NCBI GenBank assembly: GCA_032207245.1 | Contig: CM063499.1 | Location: 38,308,624-38,372,623 of the forward strand | Length of the DNA: 64,000 bases | Source: Pardosa pseudoannulata | Taxonomy: Eukaryota; Arthropoda; Arachnida; Araneae; Lycosidae | Direction of reading: 5' to 3' | Part shown: positions 55,971 through 64,000 of the stretch, one piece after another | How the letters are laid out: each line of letters starts with the position of its first letter | Position numbering within the stretch: the first letter of the stretch is position 1 | Program-made: the position numbers and the translations under genes | The notes under the pieces: model-generated | Database searches by the model: none | Told to the model about the DNA's origin: nothing | The model's input: only the letters and a program-made list of their open reading frames with translations

Positions 55971-56099
55971 AAGAACCGATGGAAAGAAAAAAAAGCGGCA
56001 TACCTTCATCATGACCTTGACTTAAGATAAATTTGACCTACCTAAAATTGTTATTTATGAGTACAGTTCTGTTAAGGCGGACTGTTGTGAACGGACCAC

Positions 56100-56960
56100 A
56101 GAGTTCTTTTAATGTTGCCTTTTAAAAAATATACATTAGTCTCTTGATGGAATAACGTAAAAGCCTTACACCAGCAATGGAAGGCTATTAATTCTGATTA
56201 ATATTGTCTAAAACCTTCTCTGGCAGGGCAGACTCGGGTTGAAGATCCTTTACGAGTTCCACCATTTTGTTTTTCCTTTTCTAATATATTTGTCTCTTGA
56301 TGGAACAACGTAAAAGCCTTACACCAGCAATGGAAGGCTATTATGTGAGTAATATTGCCTAAAACCTTCTTTAGAAGGGCCGACTCGGGTTAAGGATCCC
56401 TTACGAGTTTCACCATTTTGTGTTGTCGTTCTTAATATATATTTATTAGTCTGTTGATGGAACAACGTAAAAGTCTTACCAGCAATGGAAAGCTATTATT
56501 TCTGAGAAATATTGCCTAAAACCTTCTCTGGCAGGGCAGACTCGGGTTGAGGATCCCTTAAGAGTTCCACCATTTTGTGTTACCGTTTTTAATTTATACT
56601 TATTAGTCCCTTGATGGAATAATGTAAAAGCCTTACACCAGCAATGGAAGGCTATTAATTCTGATTAATATTGTCTAAAACCTTCTCTGGCAAGTCAAAC
56701 TCAGGTTGAAGATCCTTTACGAGTTCCACCATTTTGTTTTGCCATTAATTCTGATTAATATTGTGTAAAACTTTCTCTGGCAATGCGGACTCAGGTTGAA
56801 GATCCTTTACGAGTTCCACCATTTTGTTTTGCCATTTTTAATATAGTTGTCTCTTGATGGAACAACGTAAAAGCCTTACACCAGCATTGGAAGGCTATTA
56901 TTTCTGAGTAATATTGCCTAAAACCTTCTCTGGCAGGGCCGACTTGGGTTGAGGATACCC
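56100..56960 (-). repeat. ~155 bp tandem repeat (6 units) keeping a 25-codon ORF
   Basis: ACCTTCTCTGG or a variant recurs at 56213, 56363, 56521, 56680, 56770 and 56933; one unit is only ~90 bp. On the minus strand AAAATGG opens MVELVKDPQPES.. and ends ..NINQN or ..NISQK with a stop. The ORF is intact at 56188-56265, 56496-56573, 56655-56732 and 56745-56822. It has one stop in the 56.36 kb unit and a lost start in the last unit. The plus strand of most units also reads MEQRKSLTPAMEGY. No family is recognised. Confidence 0.85.
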
Positions 56961-56984
56961 CCTCCCTCAAATTGCGAATTTAAA

Positions 56985-57065
56985 CCATTCTCGAATCAAT
57001 ATAATTACATACACAAAATTACATGAAAATCAGTCCAGCCGTTTATGAGGAGTTCTATTACAAAC
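56985..57065 (+). repeat. LINE 3'-end-like dispersed motif
   Basis: AAAATCAGTCCAGCCGTTTA followed by TGAGGAGTTC and ACAAACACACG. TCAGTCCAGCCGTTT is a common end motif of RTE-like retroelements and their SINE partners in arthropods. No coding part is attached. Confidence 0.45.
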
Positions 57066-57372
57066 ACACGTATGGAAGAATTTTGCATATAAAGACATAT
57101 AAATTCATTAACAATTTTGTACATCAAATTAATAAGTGTCTAAAACAATTTGGAGCGGAGAGTTTGAAATTAAAATAGATAAAATTTTTAGAAATTCGAA
57201 ATTTTGATTAAAAAATATTTTGGATTACATGCAGTTTAAAATATTTAATACTTGATAACGTACTTTCATTTCAGAGACAAAAAGCAATGCATTTGACTTA
57301 CGAATTTCGAACAGGGGAATGATGAAGGGGATCGAAACCCCTCCCCCTTGATTACGGACGTATAGTATAAAG

Positions 57373-57412
57373 CTTTCTCTCTCTCTCTTTTTTTTTTTTT
57401 GGGGGGGGGGGC
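57373..57412. repeat. CT / poly-T / poly-G simple repeat
   Basis: (CT)n, then T12, then G11-12. Confidence 0.95.
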
Positions 57413-58190
57413 AAATGATACAATCTATAAAAAGAGTTTGAATCCAATGAACAAATATGAATAAAATAAAAGAAGCGTTGAGCACAGGGTAATTATGTTT
57501 TAATTATGTTTATGTTATGAAATTGGCTTTGCAATTACGTTTCTCTTCATCGTTTCAATCTAATTTGAATTATTAAAACCTCAATTATGAGGCATAGACA
57601 TTTATCAATTATCTTTATTATTTCTGACGTTAATAATAAATAGACCTAATGAGGTAGCAAAATGACTTATCAGAGACGTTTAAAAATAATGACTACAGAA
57701 ATTGTTCGCACATGTTTTAGACGAATTTGGTAAGCGGTATTAAAAAATCATTTGTTGTAAAATAAATAACTTCAATTGTACTATGTTTTTGAAAGTTAAA
57801 ATTATCGTCTGCGGCTTGAGAGGATTGTTTTTATACAAAATGGCGTTTTATAACGAAGTTGTGGTTCGAGGACTATATTTATGCGCTTTCCGAAGAGAAA
57901 TATTCATATTCCGTTATCTAAAAACGATGCGAGAGTCATGGTTTTGTGATATCTAAAGCGTCGATAGTTAATATCGTCAAAAAGAAAGTAAAAAAAAATT
58001 CAAATTGGAGCCTCAAGTGGCACAAAAATTCCAAACAAGTATCCAAGAAAAAAACGAACATCTTCGACTATTGCAAAGGTACGTTGTTTAATGTTAATAG
58101 AAAATCCCCTTAGTCAAAGGACAGTTGCAAAATCATTGAAATGCTCGGTGTCCACAGTAAACAAAATGATAAACGTTGATTTAAATCTAA

Positions 58191-58760
58191 CCCCTTCCGG
58201 TATGATTTAATAATGAAAAATTGCGCATGAAATAACCATTTAATTTTTATTTAAAAAAACTTGTTTCATTTTACAATTCTTACATATTCCTAATTAAAAT
58301 CCACTTTTTACATCGTGTTAAATAATATCAGAAACAGTAAAATTAAGAAAATATCAAAGCAAAACATTAATAAGGTATACAGATAATAGTCTTCAAGCTA
58401 GTGGTACTTTTCAAAACAAAGTGCAAAGGAATTCTTAATTGTTTACACCGCCAAGTAGTCTCACTTTTAATTTGATTCTTGTAACACACACGGCATTTCT
58501 TAGTAGGTTTTCTTTTATTCTGACTCGTTAATTTGGCAATGACTTGTACCAAGAAATTCTAAGTAAACAATATGCAATAGTGATTTGTGATTTTCACAAG
58601 TGATAAAAGTGTTGCCAAATTCAGTACACTAGAAATTTTAAACTAAATTAATTAATATATTTAACAGTAACTTTAATCGCATGACGAGTGTAGCTCGTCA
58701 TTGTGCGGTATGGAATGAAAAACTAATGACGAGCTAGACTCGTCATTTTACCGGAAGGGG
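58191..58760 (-). mobile_element. piggyBac deletion derivative, 570 bp, second copy
   Basis: CCCCTTCCGGTATGATTTAA at the left and TTTTACCGGAAGGGG at the right, with TTAA at 58761-58764 and CTAA (one change) at 58187-58190. It has the same length as 4661-5230 and differs at only a few percent of sites as read by eye. Inserted inside the DD41D transposase pseudogene. Confidence 0.93.
58367..58552 (-). pseudogene. piggyBac transposase C-terminal cysteine-rich remnant, second copy
   Basis: The 61-codon frame is the same as at 4869-5054 apart from two residues (LTSQ for LMSQ and a final IPY for TPY). It shares the frame change before the CFEKYH end, so that lesion was already present in the parent copy. 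Confidence 0.8.
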
Positions 58761-59610
58761 TTAAGAAAACGAAAAAACGTAATATGCATCGTCTTTCTCT
58801 AAAGCATATCGCTGAAAGCAGGACACGCTGCAAAATTTTGTATGAGAAACATTTATCCAAAGAAAAATGGAAAACAATTGTCACAATAGATGAATCATGG
58901 GTGTATTTAAATAATTGCAACAAAAGTAAGAGCCATTTATTATGATAAAAGGGGAGAAAAAATTAAGTACACTGTTCAAAGAATCGAAAGAAAGTTTTTC
59001 TAAGGGATTCATGACTGTTGCTGGTTTTTCATATAATGACAAGTTAAAAAAATACAGAGTTGAAAAATGTCAAGATTAACTCCAAATACTCTCAAGAACA
59101 TCTTTTATCGTCAATTTTTCCGAATGAAATACCATAGCTTTACTCGCAGTGCATCAATCTGTTGAATTCCATCAAGACAACTCTAGCAGTCACACATCAA
59201 AATCCACTGTAAATTTCGTAAAAGAAATGAAACTAAAAACCGGTATCAAGGCAATATCCTTCACTGATATCCTTACTTAATCTCCCGGTGTATCACTTAC
59301 GGATTTTTGTGCTTTCGGACTTTTAAAATCTGCCTTAACAAATCTGCCAAACATCGTCCCACAACCTTTACAAGACTCTAGAAAGCTGTTCAGGATGAAT
59401 GGGATAAAACACCTCTTCTGACATTTCAAAAGCCATTATTATCCTGGAAATTTCGGTGTCACAAGATAGTTCAGAATGAGGGCTATCAAATACAACATTT
59501 CAAGCACAAGAATTTTATGTAATTTAGTTTTGTGACTACAATATACATCGTCTACAAAATGTGTCAACAGCCACTGTAAGAGGGATGAGTATTTTTGCCA
59601 GTACCTTAAA

Positions 59611-59949
59611 ATTCATGCAAACATCGCAAAAAAAAGAACTCACTAATGCTACAGTTATTTTAAATCAACATTTTTCACTTACCTATAGTAAGACTATGGA
59701 AGAGTGGTAGCATTGCTCACGAAGTGTTTCTGAACCTGCAATAAACAAAATAGTAACAATTAGAGAAAATTGACATTCAAAGTAAAAAGTTTAGAATAAT
59801 AAGCAAAATCTACCAAATTATTTACTAATCAGTGGAGGATTTACCATTACAGAGCATTTCAGAGTTAAACATTTTCTGTTATTAGATAGCAATATACGCG
59901 AATGTTTAAATTTCCTTATATAAAGAAGTATAGCATTAAGTATTATCTA
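59611..59949. other. Unique AT-rich spacer
   Basis: Nothing recognised. Confidence 0.4.
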
Positions 59950-59957
59950 TATCTTTA

Positions 59958-59982
59958 TTTAGAGAGAGATAGAGATAGAGAT

Positions 59983-60039
<57 letters not shown>

Positions 60040-60209
60040 TAGAGATAGAGATAGATAGAGGGATAGAGATAGAGAGAGGGATAGAGAGAGATAGAGCGAT
60101 ATAGAGAGAGATAGAGATAGAGATAGAGAGAGAGAGATAGAGAAAGAAAGATATAGAGAAAGATCTAGAGATAGAGATAGAGAGAGATAGAGAGATAGAG
60201 ATAGAGATA

Positions 60210-60299
<90 letters not shown>

Positions 60300-60690
60300 A
60301 AGAGATAGAGATATATAGATAGTTAGATAGATAGAAATAGAGAGAGAGAAAGAGATAGAGATATATAGATAGATAGAGATAGATAGAGATATATAGATAG
60401 TTAGATAGATAGAAATAGAGAGAGAGAAAGAGATAGAGATATATAGATAGTTAGATAGATAGAGATAGATAGAGATAGATAGATATAGTGATACAGATAG
60501 ATAGAGATATATATATATATATATATATATAGATAGAGATACAGATAGATATAGGTAGACAGATAGATATAAGTAGACAGATAGATAGAGATACAGATAG
60601 ATATAAGTAGACAGATAGATAGAGATACAGATAGATATAGGTAGATAGATAGATATAGTGATACAGATAGATAGAGATATAAAGATGTAT
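59958..60690. repeat. GATA / GA / TA compound microsatellite
   Basis: About 730 bp of GATAGA, GAGAGA and (TA)n, with a local ~60-70 bp superrepeat including ATATATAGATAGTTAGATAG. The 92-codon minus ORF is its translation. Confidence 0.97.
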
Positions 60691-60699
60691 AGAGATAGA

Positions 60700-61084
60700 A
60701 GAAATATTCACAGGAATTTGTTTTTTCATTGCATGTTCCGTAAAAATATATTTACATCAACGATACATAAAAATTATGCATATAAATAAAACTCTAAAGA
60801 TAAAAAGTAAATGACGTAATCTTTCCTAAAATATCACTGTAGCAATCACAAAAAACCTTAAACAAATAAAAAAATAAGTTTCTCGCCAATCTGCATAATT
60901 AAAAGAATTGGTGCTATTTTTATGCTATTGATCGGACTCAAGAAATGAATGTCACGAAATATAGGATAAAGCAGCAATTTTCAGTCATGATATCATCGTC
61001 AATGTTCCGTTGACAGAAACATTGGTTTTATGACAGCTTCCGAGGTAAAACTATTGTACTTTCGTTAACAGGATTAAATACTCT
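60700..61084. other. Unique AT-rich spacer
   Basis: Nothing recognised. Confidence 0.4.
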
Positions 61085-61950
61085 CAAAATGAAATTAAAT
61101 GGATGCATTGCAAAGAATATTAACCTCTTATTTGCTAATGTTGCCATACACAATTAAAAATAAATTTTCTTTTAGTCTAAGCTTCAAAATGTTTTAACTC
61201 TAAACACAGCCATATTAATTTTTTATGTAATTATTACAATCTAAAAATAATTTCTAAAGTGTACAGATAATATTAACCTCTTACTTTTTATTGTTATCAT
61301 AAACAATTTAACATACAATCAAAAATAAAGTTTCAATAAAACTGCTATGCGAAAAATTTTAATTATAAACTTAGCCATATTAATTTTTTATGTAATTATT
61401 ACAATCTAAAAATAATTTCTAAAGTGTACAGATAATATTAACCTCTTACTTTTTATTGTTATCATAAACAATTTAACATACAATCAAAAATAAAGTATCA
61501 ATAAAATTGCTATGCAAAAAATTTAAATTATAAACTTAGCCATATTAATTTTTTATGTAATTATTACAATCTAAAAATAATTTCTAAAGTGTAAAGATAA
61601 TATTAATCTCTTACTTTTTATTGTTATCATAAACAATTTAACATACAATTAAAAATAAAGTTTCAATAAAACTGCTATGCGAAAAATTTAAATTATAAAC
61701 TTAGCCATATTAATTTTTTATGTAATTATTACAATCTAAAAATAATTTCTAAAGTGTACAGATAATATTAACCTCTTACTTTTTATTGTTATCATAAACA
61801 ATTTAACATACAATTAAATATAAAGTTTCAATAAAACTGCTATGCGAAAAATTTAAATTATAAACTTAGCCATATTCATTTTTTTATGTAATTATTACAA
61901 TCTAAAAATAATTTCTAAAGTGTACAGATAATATTAACCTCTTACTTTTT
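61085..61950. repeat. 165 bp tandem repeat, about 5 copies, very homogeneous
   Basis: ATATTAACCTCTTAC recurs at 61118, 61270, 61435, 61600, 61765 and 61930. The last four spacings are exactly 165 bp and the first is 152. Units differ at only a few positions, so the inner copies arose or were homogenised recently. Confidence 0.95.
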
Positions 61951-62064
61951 AAAAAGGAAGAGCTATTTTAAGTATTAGATATTTCTTCATAATTTCAAAA
62001 TAAAGGTAATAGATTCCCAATTATTGTCGTACAAGTAAGTTAAAAATTAATTAAGGTTATCCTT

Positions 62065-62325
62065 GTACTTTCCTTTAATTAATTAAACTTTCCTTGTACT
62101 TTCCTTTAATTAATTAAAGTTTCTTTGTACTTTCCTTTAATAAATTATACTTTCCTTGTATCTTCTTTTAATTAATTATACTTTCCTTTAATTAATTATA
62201 CTTTCCTTGTACTTTAATTATACTTTCCTTGTACTTTAATTAATTATACTTTCCTTGTACTTTCCTTTAATTAATTAAACTTTCCTTGTACTTTCCTTTA
62301 ATTAATTAAAGTTTCTTTGTACGTA
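62065..62325. repeat. ~31 bp minisatellite (CTTTCCTTGTACTTTCCTTT)
   Basis: CTTTCCTTGTACTTTCCTTT plus AATTAATTAAA repeats about eight times, with shortened units in the middle. The central units end in TATA rather than AAA. Confidence 0.92.
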
Positions 62326-62381
62326 TTCAAAGACTAAAATTTGCTTGAATTGTTTTAAGCATGGTTAAAATGAGTATTTCA

Positions 62382-62555
62382 TTGGTTTGTTTTGAATTGG
62401 ATTGCTACGGTCTACTTTCTGCAACACAGTGACTAATGTGACCGAGACCTACTGCTTAAAGCCCATTCCGAACGGCTATGAACATTCATACCATAGTGGG
62501 ATTCGAACACACAAACTCCGGTACCAAAGATCAGCTCCCTCATCGTTCGGCCATT
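62382..62555 (-). mobile_element. tRNA-derived SINE
   Basis: TTGGTTTGTTTTGAATTGGA tail, GCCCATTCCGAACGGCTATG body, GGGATTCGAACACAC (B box, one change) and CATCGTTCGGCCATT head. Confidence 0.88.
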
Positions 62556-62574
62556 TCAGTGGTTTAGTTCAGTT

Positions 62575-62745
62575 TTGGTTTGATTTAGTTTGCAGAAGTA
62601 CGATCTACTATTTTGATACACGAAGGCTAAATGAGACCAGGACCTTCTACTTAAATCCGATTCCGAACGGCTGCGAACATTCATAGCAGTAGTGGGAATC
62701 AAACCCATGAAATTCATCACCGATCAACAGCGCTTTAGAGAGTAA
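62575..62745 (-). mobile_element. tRNA-derived SINE, diverged, in tandem with the previous one
   Basis: TTGGTTTGATTTAGTTTGC tail, TCCGATTCCGAACGGCTGCG body and GTGGGAATCAAACCCATG (decayed B box). Same orientation as 62382-62555, with about 20 bp between them. Confidence 0.82.
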
Positions 62746-63519
62746 TTCATTGAATAGGAACACTGAAATTTTTTGCGATATTTGACTAACATCGTATAAT
62801 AAAGTAAAAATTGATATTTTGACCATATTTGTGTTTCTATGCCTTCTTATAATTATACTATATTCTTAATCGGAATGTTTTTTGCAAAAACGTGGCTTAC
62901 ATATTTATATTAAAACAACAATGATAATTCCAAAATTTTACGGAATCCCCAATCTTTAGATCAATTAACAGATTGTGTGTGGGTACATTTCGAACGGAAC
63001 TGTAATTAGAGCAGGAGTTTTGCGAGTAAATTTAGTTCTTCAGTTAAATCTCAATAGATCGAAAATTATTTAATTTTTTAAGAAACTTTTCGTACTTTAT
63101 ATTGAATTATATAAAGAAATATATAAATAGAAATATATAAATAACAACCATAAGATTTTTATAAACAAAAAATATATTTTTAGTGAATAAATTTATAATA
63201 GTATTGCAAATATGAAAAATCAAATAGAAATAGTAGTTTATTATATTGTATTTTTTCCTTCATATTTCGTGTCCGAATTCGTTTGATGTATCTAGAATCC
63301 GCTAACCGCAAAGCAAAATATAGTTCATTTGTCAAGTATATGTCAGAATACAATGTACGTGTACAAAAGACTAGTTGGGCTTCATTTCACTATATCATTT
63401 ATTTGTGTATGTACTATCAAGTACAAACACAAAGTTTTAACAAATATCGTACTGAAGTATATGAATCACTTACTATTTTGGTATATGAGTGCTAAGTATT
63501 TGAAAAGTTAAGTAACTAT
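62746..63519. other. AT-rich sequence without a recognisable feature
   Basis: Two overlapping ORFs of 60 and 70 codons at 63283-63511 have no family signature. Confidence 0.4.
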
Positions 63520-63800
63520 ATGGAAGCCGCTCAAGTATCAATCATCAGAAAACGTACTAGTATATAACCCGCGCTCAAGTATTAATCGTCAAAAAAGTGT
63601 ATTATATGTACTCAACGTACGTTCAAGTATCAATCATCAGAATACGTACTAGTATTAGCGTATAGTGTCAAACGTACTATAGGAAACGTACGTCGTCTCG
63701 TATTAATCGTAACTATAGTATATAACCCGCCTCAGTATTAATCGTCAGAAAACGTATAGTAACCGGCTCAACCCAAATACAACTAGTATAATATCGTAAG
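63520..63800 (-). repeat. ~44-50 bp degenerate repeat, inverse of the 685 bp satellite flanks
   Basis: GCTCAAGTATCAATCATCAG and AAAACGTACTAGTATATAAC recur at ~63528, 63572, 63620, 63690 and 63730. Their reverse complement (CTGACGATTAATACTTGAGC, ACTAGTACGTTTTCTG) matches 5556-5600 and 11425-11500. Confidence 0.75.
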
Positions 63801-64000
63801 TAAAACAGAAACTAGTATATGCTCTTAATGTAAAACGTGTAAATATTCGCACATTATACAACTACATTGTAAGGTTAAATGCATTTAATCTGAAATAAAT
63901 AATTTTATCGTTAGCACTTTGTCCGCATAAAAAAAACTCTCGAGCATCGGAAATATTTAAAAAAATATTAAAAAAAAAGGACATAAAAATATAAACTGCT
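63801..64000. other. Unique AT-rich end of window
   Basis: Nothing recognised. Confidence 0.4.

Larger units (their letters stand above)
57840..59522 (+). pseudogene. Tc1/mariner-superfamily transposase, DD41D type, broken
   Basis: The first part (~57840-58190) is frameshifted but contains the helix-turn-helix stretch PLSQRTVAKSLKCSVSTVNK. A 570 bp piggyBac then intervenes. Beyond it follow NMHRLSLKHIAESRTRCK, IVTIDESWVYLNNC (first catalytic Asp at 58889-58891) and VEFHQDNSSSHTSKSTVNF (second Asp at 59176-59178). LTDFCAFGLLKSALTN has the third Asp at 59302-59304, in the same frame and with 41 residues between the second and third. The spacing is the DD41D pattern described for rosa-type mariner-like elements. 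An in-frame stop at 59278 and several frameshifts inactivate it. The C-terminus ends GYQIQHFKHKNFM at 59522. Confidence 0.85.
57685..59610 (+). mobile_element. DD41D mariner-like transposon, decayed, with nested piggyBac
   Basis: The left region TTTAAAAATAATGACTACAG..GCACATGTTTTAGACGA resembles the inverse of the right region, AAAAATACTCATCCCTCTTA..GACACATTTTGTAGACGA. This suggests TIRs around the pseudogene, but their exact ends and TA sites are not certain. Confidence 0.5.

Noticed and set aside
60451..60729. 92-codon minus ORF of Ile/Ser/Tyr/Leu repeats
   Set aside because: Translation of a GATA microsatellite.

Overview
This is an AT-rich eukaryotic window made almost entirely of repeats. 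I find no intact host gene, rRNA gene or functional tRNA gene that I can support. The mix of decayed mariner, DD41D mariner-like, piggyBac, Tigger/pogo-like and hAT-like elements, an RT fragment of a non-LTR element and a tRNA-derived SINE with (A)CCAAACCAAA-type tails points to an arthropod. I lean to an arachnid from memory of similar SINE-derived peptides, but that is inference and not proven by the sequence.

Layout. 0-5.5 kb: a LINE 3' end whose last codons and 3' UTR are amplified as a ~170 bp tandem repeat, a dead mariner, a 760 bp element with a 6 bp target duplication, and a 570 bp piggyBac deletion derivative sitting in the TTAA of a SINE. 5.6-11.4 kb: eight copies of a ~685 bp satellite with paired TGACGTCA sites. 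12.0-14.3 kb: a ~80-85 bp satellite. 14.3-26 kb: a mosaic of a ~600 bp unclassified dispersed family ('family B'), SINEs, a second piggyBac remnant with its acidic N-terminal ORF, MITEs, Tigger/pogo-like copies, hAT ends and one GC-rich island. 26-36 kb: four further tandem arrays, long TA/GA microsatellites and two GC-richer islands.

36.1-54.2 kb: an 18 kb block of two neighbouring satellites. The first is ~110-135 bp and passes into a ~225 bp dimeric higher-order form. The second is a ~610 bp unit that contains a fossil tRNA-derived SINE in every copy. The block is bounded on both sides by short GC-richer islands and is interrupted by a 1,014 bp transposon with perfect 25 bp terminal inverted repeats. 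54.5-64 kb: small tandem arrays, one of which repeats a 25-codon ORF, then a DD41D mariner-like pseudogene with a second copy of the 570 bp piggyBac element inside it, GATA/GA microsatellite, a homogeneous 165 bp array, a minisatellite, two SINEs and a short repeat that also flanks the 685 bp satellite at 5.6 and 11.5 kb.

The genes do not work together as a pathway. The content is a record of transposition, nested insertion and tandem amplification. All ORFs over 60 codons are explained by transposon remnants, SINEs, satellites or microsatellites, or are unsupported. The most interesting material is the SINE-bearing 610 bp satellite, the 685 bp satellite with its paired CRE-like palindromes and matching flanks, the two near-identical piggyBac derivatives, and the minisatellite that preserves a micro-ORF.
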